Part shown: positions 1 to 5,778 of the stretch, piece by piece
How positions within the stretch are numbered: position 1 is the first letter of the stretch
Layout: every line of letters starts with the position of its first letter
NCBI GenBank assembly: GCA_021786815.1
Contig: JAJYMR010000246.1
Span: 1 to 10,893, forward strand
Source: Deltaproteobacteria bacterium
Lineage (GTDB): Bacteria; Desulfobacterota; Binatia; Binatales; Binataceae
DNA: 10,893 nt
Direction: 5' to 3'
Position numbers and translations under genes: made by a program
Notes under the pieces: model-generated
What the model was told of the DNA's origin: nothing
What the model saw: the letters and a program-made list of their open reading frames with translations, nothing else
Databases searched by the model: none

Positions 1-22
1 TCTTGTGCGCCGCGCGGGACTG

Positions 23-1720
23 TTACGCGAGCAGCATCTCGGACATCGCGCCGCCCGGCGGAATCATCGGCATCACGGCCTCTTCCTTCGGAATCGCAAT
101 ATCAATAAGGACTGGTCCACGCGTGGCGAACGCTTCCTTCATCGTCTTGGCCAATTCCTCGGGCTTTTCTATCCGAAAACCGTGTGCACCGTAGGCTTCC
201 GCGAGCTTGACGAAGTTCGGCACCGACATCGCCGAGTACGAATAGCGCTCGTTGTAGAACTTCTCCTGCCACTGGCGGACCATCCCGAGGAAGTAATTGT
301 TCAGGATGACGACCTTGATATCGATGCCGTACTCGACCGCGGTGCCAAGCTCCTGGATGTTCATCTGGATGGAACCATCGCCCGTCACCACGACCACTTC
401 GCGGTCGGGAGCCGCGAATTTGGCGCCGATTCCCGCCGGCAACCCGTAGCCCATCGTGCCGAGCCCGCCCGAGGTGAGGAACGAGCGCGGGCGCTCGAAC
501 GGAAAAAGCTGCGCGACCCACATCTGATGCTGGCCGACGTCGGTCGCGACGATGCACTCGCCCTTGGTCAGGTTGTACAGTTCGCCGATGACCTGCATGG
601 GCGTGATATGGTCGGCGCGCTTGCCGTTCTCGTAAAGGGGCTTTTCCTTGTGCCAGCGATGGATCTGTTCGACCCATTTCTGCCAGACCGCATGGCGCTT
701 GGCGATTCCCTCGCGCCCCTTCACGACGCTCAGCATGTCGGTGAGCACATGCTTGATGTCGCCGACGATCGGAATGTCCACCTTGACGTTCTTGGAGATG
801 GACGACGGATCGATGTCGACGTGGATGATCGTCTCGGCCTTGGGCGCGAAGTTCGCAAGCCTGCCGGTCACGCGATCATCGAAACGCGCGCCCACGGCGA
901 TCAGGCAATCGGTGTTGCAGACCGCGGTGTTGGTGCCGTACGACCCGTGCATCCCGAGCATCCCAAGCCTGAGCGGATCCGAGGCCGGCATCGAGCCGAG
1001 CGCCATCAGTGTCTCGGTCACCGGGATACCAAGTCCGCGCGCGAGTTGCTGCAGTTCGGGCGCCGCGCCCGACCATTGCACACCGCCGCCGACGTAAAAG
1101 AGCGGGCGTTCGCTGTTCTCGATTGCTTCGACCGCGCGCTCGATCTGCCGCGGATTGCCCCTGACGGTCGGCTTGTAGCCGCGAAGCTCGACCGTCTCGG
1201 GAAATTTGAAAGTATGCTCGGCCTGCTGGATATCCTTGGGAAGATCGACGATCACCGGGCCGGGCCGTCCGCTGCCCGCGATATAGAATGCTTCCTTGAT
1301 GATGCGGGCGAGGTCGCGAATGTCCTTGACCAGGTAATTATGCTTGCTGCACGGGCGCGTGATTCCGACGATGTCGGCCTCTTGGAAGGCGTCGTTGCCG
1401 ATGAGCGAGGTTGAGACCTGGCCGGAGAGCATCACGACCGGCGTCGAATCCATGTAGGCGTCGGCGATACCGGTTACGGCGTTGGTCGCGCCCGGCCCCG
1501 AGGTAACCATCACGACACCCGGCTTTCCGGTGACCCGGGCGTAGCCTTCGGCCATATGGGCCGCGCCCTGCTCGTGGCGTACCAGTACGTGCTTTATCTT
1601 CGAGTCGAGAAGCGCGTCGTAGGTGGGCAGGATCGCGCCGCCAGGGTATCCGAAGATGACATCGACACCCTCGGCAATGAGGCTTTCAATTACGATTTGG
1701 GCTCCGGTCAGCTTTTTCAT
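23..1720 (-). CDS. ilvB: Acetolactate synthase (acetohydroxyacid synthase), large catalytic subunit
   Basis: This 565-residue protein catalyses the first common step of branched-chain amino acid synthesis: a thiamine-diphosphate-dependent condensation of two pyruvates to acetolactate, or of pyruvate with 2-oxobutyrate to acetohydroxybutyrate. It is a cytoplasmic FAD- and Mg-binding enzyme. The sequence shows the N-terminal TPP domain with FGYPGGA (residues 23-29) and the catalytic glutamate E50 in RHEQGAAHMAEGYAR. The central FAD/regulatory domain has GARFDDRVTG (277-286). The C-terminal TPP-binding domain has GDGS (447-450) followed by NN (474-475), and MVRQWQ (480-485). Length is normal and both ends are intact (ATG at 1720, TAA at 23-25). 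No clear Shine-Dalgarno sequence precedes the ATG. Position 103, where plant enzymes have the sulfonylurea-site proline, is serine. The small regulatory subunit gene ilvN commonly follows and may lie past the left edge, 22 bases after the stop; that is inference. Confidence 0.97.
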   Translation of the reverse strand: MKKLTGAQIVIESLIAEGVDVIFGYPGGAILPTYDALLDSKIKHVLVRHEQGAAHMAEGYARVTGKPGVVMVTSGPGATNAVTGIADAYMDSTPVVMLSGQVSTSLIGNDAFQEADIVGITRPCSKHNYLVKDIRDLARIIKEAFYIAGSGRPGPVIVDLPKDIQQAEHTFKFPETVELRGYKPTVRGNPRQIERAVEAIENSERPLFYVGGGVQWSGAAPELQQLARGLGIPVTETLMALGSMPASDPLRLGMLGMHGSYGTNTAVCNTDCLIAVGARFDDRVTGRLANFAPKAETIIHVDIDPSSISKNVKVDIPIVGDIKHVLTDMLSVVKGREGIAKRHAVWQKWVEQIHRWHKEKPLYENGKRADHITPMQVIGELYNLTKGECIVATDVGQHQMWVAQLFPFERPRSFLTSGGLGTMGYGLPAGIGAKFAAPDREVVVVTGDGSIQMNIQELGTAVEYGIDIKVVILNNYFLGMVRQWQEKFYNERYSYSAMSVPNFVKLAEAYGAHGFRIEKPEELAKTMKEAFATRGPVLIDIAIPKEEAVMPMIPPGGAMSEMLLA

Positions 1721-1874
1721 CGACGATTATTGGGAAAATCGGTTTCCAAGGCCTTAATCCGTGAGCCTACAGGGTACACCAGCGGGCCTACGCCGTACAA
1801 CGTGGCCCAAGCTCGCCCGAGGCCAGCGGACCCGTTCCGGGACGCCTCGAAACCAATTCTCTTACGCGGATCGC
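1721..1874. other. Intergenic spacer upstream of ilvB
   Basis: These 154 bases separate the stop of the small secreted protein gene from the ilvB start; both genes are on the minus strand. The ilvB promoter should lie here, but I found only weak matches to sigma-70 hexamers. I see no leader peptide rich in branched-chain codons and no strong attenuator hairpin; a 4-bp stem with a 3-base loop at 1831-1841 is too small to count. Regulation of ilvB by attenuation is therefore not supported here. Confidence 0.5.
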
Positions 1875-2318
1875 TCAGTACTTGTGACCCGGGGCGAACA
1901 CACCGGGGCCGACTGCGACCGATACGACCTCGAAGGTCCGGTCCATCGGGGCGAACATCCCCTTTATCGTCACCGTCTGGCCCGGCTGTATCTTCTTGAA
2001 TTGATCCGCGTCGGCGCCCTGGGTCTGGAAGTTAGGCCGATGGTCGCGGACGTATTGCCAGACGTCGGGCCAGTGGATGAAGCCCGAAGGATCGTCAACG
2101 TAGGCGTCCTTCAGGAGAAACCGATAGACCGTGGCGCCGACGCCGACGGTCACGACCTGCTTCTCGCCATAGACCTCGCCGGGCGCCGGCAGCGCGACGA
2201 TAAGTGTGGTCGGGAGCGGCGGACCCATCGGGCCTAATTGAGCGCTGCTGCGACCTGCCCACAGTACGAGAAGCATCGAGGCTGCGACCAATGCCGGCAG
2301 TGCCTTGTTAGTCTTCAT
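1875..2318 (-). CDS. Small secreted protein of unknown function
   Basis: A 147-residue protein I cannot assign to a family. The frame stays open upstream, but the ATG at 2318 is chosen because it begins a clean Sec signal peptide: Lys at residues 2 and 5, hydrophobic core about 7-21, probable cleavage after SSA at residue 26. The sequence AGGACGGA lies at a suitable distance upstream as a modest ribosome-binding site. The mature part of about 121 residues starts with a Pro/Gly-rich segment (QLGPMGPPLP). It then looks mostly beta, with alternating hydrophobics at 37-70, a Trp-containing segment around 82-96 (HWPDVWQYVRDHRP) and a strand-turn-strand pattern at 108-137 (KIQPGQTVTIKG). The last part resembles small OB-like beta barrels, but that is only an impression. 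It has no cysteines and no second membrane span, so a soluble periplasmic protein is likely. It is divergent from the DUF1329 gene, which suggests shared regulation. Confidence 0.72.
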   Translation of the reverse strand: MKTNKALPALVAASMLLVLWAGRSSAQLGPMGPPLPTTLIVALPAPGEVYGEKQVVTVGVGATVYRFLLKDAYVDDPSGFIHWPDVWQYVRDHRPNFQTQGADADQFKKIQPGQTVTIKGMFAPMDRTFEVVSVAVGPGVFAPGHKY

Positions 2319-2392
2319 ATATGTCCGTCCTGCGTTGGACTTCGACAATCTTAGGACCGGGCACAAATCGCGCGCAACACGCCTATATTCAT

Positions 2393-2453
2393 CGATTCGT
2401 GGGGTCGCGAAATATTTGCGTCTACCGATCGTGGGGCGCAGAATATTTCCATC
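2393..2453. repeat. Two tandem imperfect ~30-base repeats in a divergent promoter region
   Basis: Copy 1 covers 2393-2422 and copy 2 covers 2426-2453, separated by three bases. Aligned, they share CGAT, CGTGGGG, CGC, AATATTT, C and TC in order, differing by two single-base indels and four substitutions. The AT-rich AATATTT cores are 31 bases apart, close to three helical turns, which would put the two sites on the same face of the DNA. An ATATT followed by CATC at 2385-2393 may be a degenerate third unit. The position between two divergent envelope genes suggests a regulator-binding site; the regulator is unknown. Confidence 0.6.
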
Positions 2454-2513
2454 AACCGAATGCACGCCGGCCCCGCCCTGTAGTACCTCCATCGCCGCCT
2501 AGCCGGACGCTGC

Positions 2514-2520
2514 GAGGAGG
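2514..2520 (+). promoter_or_regulatory. Strong Shine-Dalgarno of the DUF1329 gene
   Basis: GAGGAGG lies eight bases before the ATG at 2529. It is the only near-consensus ribosome-binding site in the window and fixes this start. The other genes have weak or no recognisable Shine-Dalgarno sequences. Confidence 0.85.
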
Positions 2521-2528
2521 CAACACGT

Positions 2529-3872
2529 ATGAAGTCTGTTTGCACGTCTTCGCTGTTCGCGATTCTGGCCGTTCTCCTGCTTGCCCTGTCGTCAGCCGCC
2601 CGCGCGGATGTAGTGCCGGGCGAGACCATCAACCGCACCAACGCCAACAAGGTAAGCAACCTTCTGAGCCCCGGAAACTATCTGCTCGTCGAACACGGAA
2701 TGGAGCTCAACATCGTACCGACCGCGAAGGTCGAATGGCCGCCGCCGTACAAGTCGGCGACCGAGAAATACTCCGCGCAAGTGAAGCTCGGAAGCGACGG
2801 GCGTCTGCTGAACTACGTCGCGGGCCTGCCATTTCCGCTGATCGACGTCAACGATCCCGAGGTGGCGCTCAAGATCATGTGGAACTACAGCTTCCGCCCG
2901 CTTTATAGCGACGACCTGGATCTTCGCGAGCCGCAGGTGGCGAGCTACACGCCGCAAAGCCACGGTTCGCCGCTCAGCTCCTACACCGTCGGCCGTATGG
3001 CATTCTACAGCGAAGTTGGCCGGCTCATGGTGCCGCCGGTCCCGAGCGATCCTGACGCGGCCATGACTGGCATCCGTTACCGGTTCGGATTGTTTCCGTT
3101 TCTCGAACCCAGCACGATGCGCGGCTACGGGATGGTTCGATACGACTATCTTAGCCCTTCGATCGAGGACAATGTGTGGGTGTACGTTCCAACCACGCGA
3201 AGGGTTGTCCGCCAGCCGACCGAGGTGCTCTCTGACGCGAGCGGCCCGCTTCTGGGATATCAAGGCGGGGCGGTCGGCGGACGCTCAGGCGGATTCGGCA
3301 TATCGGGAACCGCGCCATATGTAAGCACGATCGACCCCGACTCTTATTTCGGCTTTTCCGGCAAGATCCTCAACTTCAACTACCGGTTCCTGGGCGAGCG
3401 CACGATGCTCGCGGTCGTCAATGCGAAGAACTCGCCGGAACGGCCCTGCCCGTTCGACGGCGGCAAAAGCGTATGCCCGGAGAACTGGGAGCTTCGCCAT
3501 CTTTATATAATCGAGGCAACCGAGAAACCGGGCCGGGATTTCTCGATCCCGCGGCGCGTCTTCTATATCGACTCGGAAGGATGGTTCATCACCGCTTCCG
3601 ACCAGTACGACCGCAGCGGGAACCTGTGGAAAACGATCGCCACCTTCAACACCTACCGCGATCGTCCGGTGCCCGACGCGCGGATCGCCATCTACCCGTA
3701 CAAGCGGCTATTCCAACTCGCGATGGTGGATTACGACGTCCAGAGCGGGGCTTCGTCCGTGATGTACATGCCGGGACGCGATTCGGCGGAGCGCGAATGC
3801 TGGTACATCGATATGGGCCTGGTTGACAAGAGCTTCTTCACACCGCTGACGCTGAGGAACGCCGGGCATTGA
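2529..3872 (+). CDS. DUF1329 family exported protein
   Basis: A 447-residue exported protein of the DUF1329 family (PF07044), whose members are thought to have a LolA/LolB-like beta fold and often sit near envelope transporters. The biochemical role is not established. A signal peptide covers residues 1-26, with core ILAVLLLALSSA and cleavage after ARA. Family hallmarks are the DNVWVYVPTTRRVVRQP stretch at 214-230 and the block around 342-368, with RRVFYIDSEGWFITASDQYD and then LWK, which matches the typical 'YID..tW.i...D.YD..G.LWK' pattern. Two cysteines (C307, C316) flank a Gly-rich turn and could form a disulfide in the periplasm. Glycine-rich residues 239-260 look like a flexible loop. 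Length is normal for the family and no truncation is seen. It is transcribed away from the small secreted protein gene and converges on the VWA-FHA gene. Confidence 0.88.
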   Translation: MKSVCTSSLFAILAVLLLALSSAARADVVPGETINRTNANKVSNLLSPGNYLLVEHGMELNIVPTAKVEWPPPYKSATEKYSAQVKLGSDGRLLNYVAGLPFPLIDVNDPEVALKIMWNYSFRPLYSDDLDLREPQVASYTPQSHGSPLSSYTVGRMAFYSEVGRLMVPPVPSDPDAAMTGIRYRFGLFPFLEPSTMRGYGMVRYDYLSPSIEDNVWVYVPTTRRVVRQPTEVLSDASGPLLGYQGGAVGGRSGGFGISGTAPYVSTIDPDSYFGFSGKILNFNYRFLGERTMLAVVNAKNSPERPCPFDGGKSVCPENWELRHLYIIEATEKPGRDFSIPRRVFYIDSEGWFITASDQYDRSGNLWKTIATFNTYRDRPVPDARIAIYPYKRLFQLAMVDYDVQSGASSVMYMPGRDSAERECWYIDMGLVDKSFFTPLTLRNAGH

Positions 3873-3887
3873 GACGCCTTCGTGGGT

Positions 3888-3923
3888 GCGCGACGCCTTT
3901 GTCTTTCGACGGAGGCGTCGCGC
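3888..3923. terminator. 11-bp perfect stem-loop after the DUF1329 gene
   Basis: GCGCGACGCCT at 3888-3898 is exactly reverse-complementary to 3913-3923, with a 14-base loop. It begins 15 bases after the DUF1329 stop and lies between convergent genes, a position expected of a terminator or mRNA-stabilising hairpin. There is no T-run after it on either strand, so a classical intrinsic terminator is not supported. Confidence 0.5.
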
Positions 3924-3930
3924 CGGAGTG

Positions 3931-3945
3931 CCGCGGACCCCGCGG
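3931..3945. repeat. GC-rich hairpin CCGCGG-ACC-CCGCGG
   Basis: Two CCGCGG hexamers separated by three bases form a 6-bp stem with a 3-base loop. It is the second of three hairpin-forming elements in the convergent spacer and probably helps end or stabilise the two converging transcripts. No poly-T follows. Confidence 0.4.
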
Positions 3946-3954
3946 CGGCGAGTC

Positions 3955-3972
3955 TTTTGCGCCGGCGCAAAA
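3955..3972. repeat. 18-bp perfect palindrome in the convergent spacer
   Basis: TTTTGCGCC followed directly by its reverse complement GGCGCAAAA, ending four bases before the stop of the VWA-FHA gene. The T and A runs are on the inner sides of the RNA stem (U first, A last), the reverse of a normal intrinsic terminator. It may still act as a bidirectional hairpin because it lies between two convergent genes. Confidence 0.5.
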
Positions 3973-3976
3973 ACGC

Positions 3977-5620
3977 TCAGAATTTCAAAACGAACTGGAC
4001 GTCGCCCAGGCGCACCCGGCTTCCGCTGGACACCATCGCCGCGCCGTGGACCTGTAGATCGTCGACGAACGTGCCGTTGGTCGAGTTCAGGTCGCGGATT
4101 TCATACGCCCCGTCACGCCTCATCAGGCGCGCATGGGCGCGCGAGACGCTCGCATGGGGAATTACAATATCGTTGTCGTCGCCGCGCCCGAGCGACACCT
4201 CGTCCTTCAGCACCGTGTAGGCCGGAGCCACGGGTGCGACCGGGTTGAGCGTCGCGAGCGTGGCCGGACCCGCGTTCTGGGTCGAAGCAGCCGAGGCGAG
4301 GTAGGTCGGTCTTGCGGGCGGCGGCGCAGGCGGCGCTTGCGGCCTGGGTGGCATGCGTGTCGCGGCCGGGGCGGGATGGCTCGGCTGGGCGTGTGCCTCG
4401 ATTATCGCCTTCAGTTCTTCGGTCGAAAGCCCGAATCTCATGCGCGAGAGCAGGATAAGGGCAAGGATCGCCACCAGCGGGACCACGCCGTTCCACCATG
4501 AGAAGGAAAGCTCCTCGAGCCCCACGCCAGCGGTGGATGCGCCGGGACCCCCTTCGCTCGGATTGATCACCGCGCCGCCGATCCCGCGCACCTGGTACGA
4601 CGTTGTCGCGTCGGCAGCCTGCCCGCCGTAATTGATCTTTAATTCGACGTCGCGCGTGGTACCGTCCTCGATCGGACGCGGCGACTTGTAGCTGAGCGCG
4701 TACTCGGTCGCGATCGTGTGGCCGATCTCGCGAACCAGCGAGCCGAAGCGGCTTTCCTCGGTCACGATATTGTAAAGCCGGCCGTGGGTGGCGTTCACGA
4801 TCTCGGCGTAAGCCGGCTCGATGAACGGCGGTGGCGCGACAGCGTAGAGCGTGATTCCCTGTTTGCGAAGCGTCTGCGCGACTTCACTCGGGATCAGATT
4901 GGTGACGTTGGCGTTGGGGTTCTTGTGCTCGCGATAGGCCAGGTCGCCCATGCGATCGGGGCCGTCGCCGCGCACGTGACAGGGCGCGTCCGTAATAAGG
5001 ATAAATATCGCCTGCGCATTGGGCCTGAGCGGCAAAGTCGAGGCGTAGTTGAGCGCGTCGAGTTGGTCCTCGGGGATATCGCCGCCGCCGCTGGCGTGCA
5101 GCGAGCCGACCCATTGGGTGAACTCGTTGACGTTTGACGTCAGCTTGTTGCGGTAGGCGCAATTGCAGTCGGGATACTTCGAAACGGTGTAGTCCTCGAA
5201 TGTAACGAGCCCGAGCCTGTAATCGCGATTGTTGGCCGCCAGGTCATGGGCGAATGAAACCATGCTCTGCTTGACCGCATCGATATACGGCTGCATCGAT
5301 TCCGTGACGTCCATCACAAACACGATGTCAACCGGTCGGCCCTGCCCGACGCCGCGAAAGTCAACTATTTTGGCAGGCTTGCCGTCCTCGTAAACCTTGA
5401 CGTTGTCGGCGGTCAGGTTGCCGACCGGCTGACCGTCTGGCCCGGTCAACCCGAAGTTGAGCTGGACGACTCCGTCGGAATCGAAATGCTGGAGTCCCGG
5501 GTTCCCGACCGAGAGGTCCATGGCCGCGCTCGACGGCACAGCCGCGGCAAGGAACGCGAGGCAAGCCGCGCCCAGAATTGAAAGGCGGAGCAGTCCCGCC
5601 ACGCTTAAAAGCCGACCCAT
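3977..5620 (-). CDS. Exported VWA domain protein with membrane span and C-terminal FHA domain
   Basis: A 547-residue protein from the ATG at 5620. The frame extends to an ATG at 5722, but that adds 34 hydrophilic residues in front of a clear signal sequence (MGRLLSVAGLLRLSILGAAC, core to about residue 30), so 5620 is preferred. In 547-residue numbering there is a short beta segment (about 34-95, 'NVKVYEDGKPAKIVDF'). A von Willebrand factor A domain follows (about 97-290) with MIDAS motif DVTES (104-108), a GGGDIPEDQLDAL loop typical of integrin-beta-like VWA domains, and ILITDAPCH (207-215). One hydrophobic span lies at about 375-392 (WWNGVVPLVAILALILLS). A long Pro/Ala linker follows (about 413-470), then an FHA domain (about 476-543) with LGRGDDND, SVSRAH and LNSTNGTFV. 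Cysteines 152, 154 and 214 lie in the VWA domain. The predicted layout is an extracytoplasmic metal-dependent ligand-binding domain linked across the membrane to a phosphothreonine reader. No Ser/Thr kinase is seen nearby. Confidence 0.9.
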   Translation of the reverse strand: MGRLLSVAGLLRLSILGAACLAFLAAAVPSSAAMDLSVGNPGLQHFDSDGVVQLNFGLTGPDGQPVGNLTADNVKVYEDGKPAKIVDFRGVGQGRPVDIVFVMDVTESMQPYIDAVKQSMVSFAHDLAANNRDYRLGLVTFEDYTVSKYPDCNCAYRNKLTSNVNEFTQWVGSLHASGGGDIPEDQLDALNYASTLPLRPNAQAIFILITDAPCHVRGDGPDRMGDLAYREHKNPNANVTNLIPSEVAQTLRKQGITLYAVAPPPFIEPAYAEIVNATHGRLYNIVTEESRFGSLVREIGHTIATEYALSYKSPRPIEDGTTRDVELKINYGGQAADATTSYQVRGIGGAVINPSEGGPGASTAGVGLEELSFSWWNGVVPLVAILALILLSRMRFGLSTEELKAIIEAHAQPSHPAPAATRMPPRPQAPPAPPPARPTYLASAASTQNAGPATLATLNPVAPVAPAYTVLKDEVSLGRGDDNDIVIPHASVSRAHARLMRRDGAYEIRDLNSTNGTFVDDLQVHGAAMVSSGSRVRLGDVQFVLKF

Positions 5621-5729
5621 AATATGCCGAAGATGATTGTCTGGTTCGCCATCATATCGCGTCAAGACGTGAGGCAGAATCGGGACTTCGCCATCGGGTC
5701 GCGCCCTGTTCCTTGCGTTCATGCATGGC

Positions 5730-5755
5730 TTAGGTTATCCCAAACCCTAACCTAA
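5730..5755. promoter_or_regulatory. 8-bp inverted repeat between divergent genes (possible operator)
   Basis: TTAGGTTA at 5730-5737 and its exact reverse complement TAACCTAA at 5748-5755 flank a 10-base spacer. It is an AT-richer island between the VWA-FHA gene and the lipoprotein operon, 24 bases before the GTG of the latter. A weak sigma-70-like pair on the plus strand (TTGCGT at 5713, TATCCC at 5736, 17-base spacer) would overlap its left arm. A dimeric repressor site is plausible, but nothing identifies the protein. Confidence 0.4.
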
Positions 5756-5778
5756 ATCTCTTCGAGCATGGTTCACGA

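Noticed and set aside
5..1414. Long plus-strand open frame (469 codons) antisense to ilvB
   Set aside because: The minus-strand ilvB has unmistakable family motifs throughout. High GC makes long antisense frames common, and the translated antisense product shows no domain, signal or sensible composition.
1400..1420. Serine at the plant sulfonylurea-site proline in acetolactate synthase read as herbicide resistance
   Set aside because: Bacterial enzymes naturally vary at this position, so the residue says nothing about selection or resistance here.
5621..5722. Upstream ATG start for the VWA-FHA protein
   Set aside because: It would put 34 hydrophilic residues ahead of a clear signal sequence; the ATG at 5620 begins the signal sequence directly. 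Neither has a strong ribosome-binding site, so some doubt remains.
5738..5755. Telomere-like AACCCTAACCTAAA stretch
   Set aside because: It is a single short occurrence forming part of an inverted repeat in a bacterial promoter region, not a tandem array.
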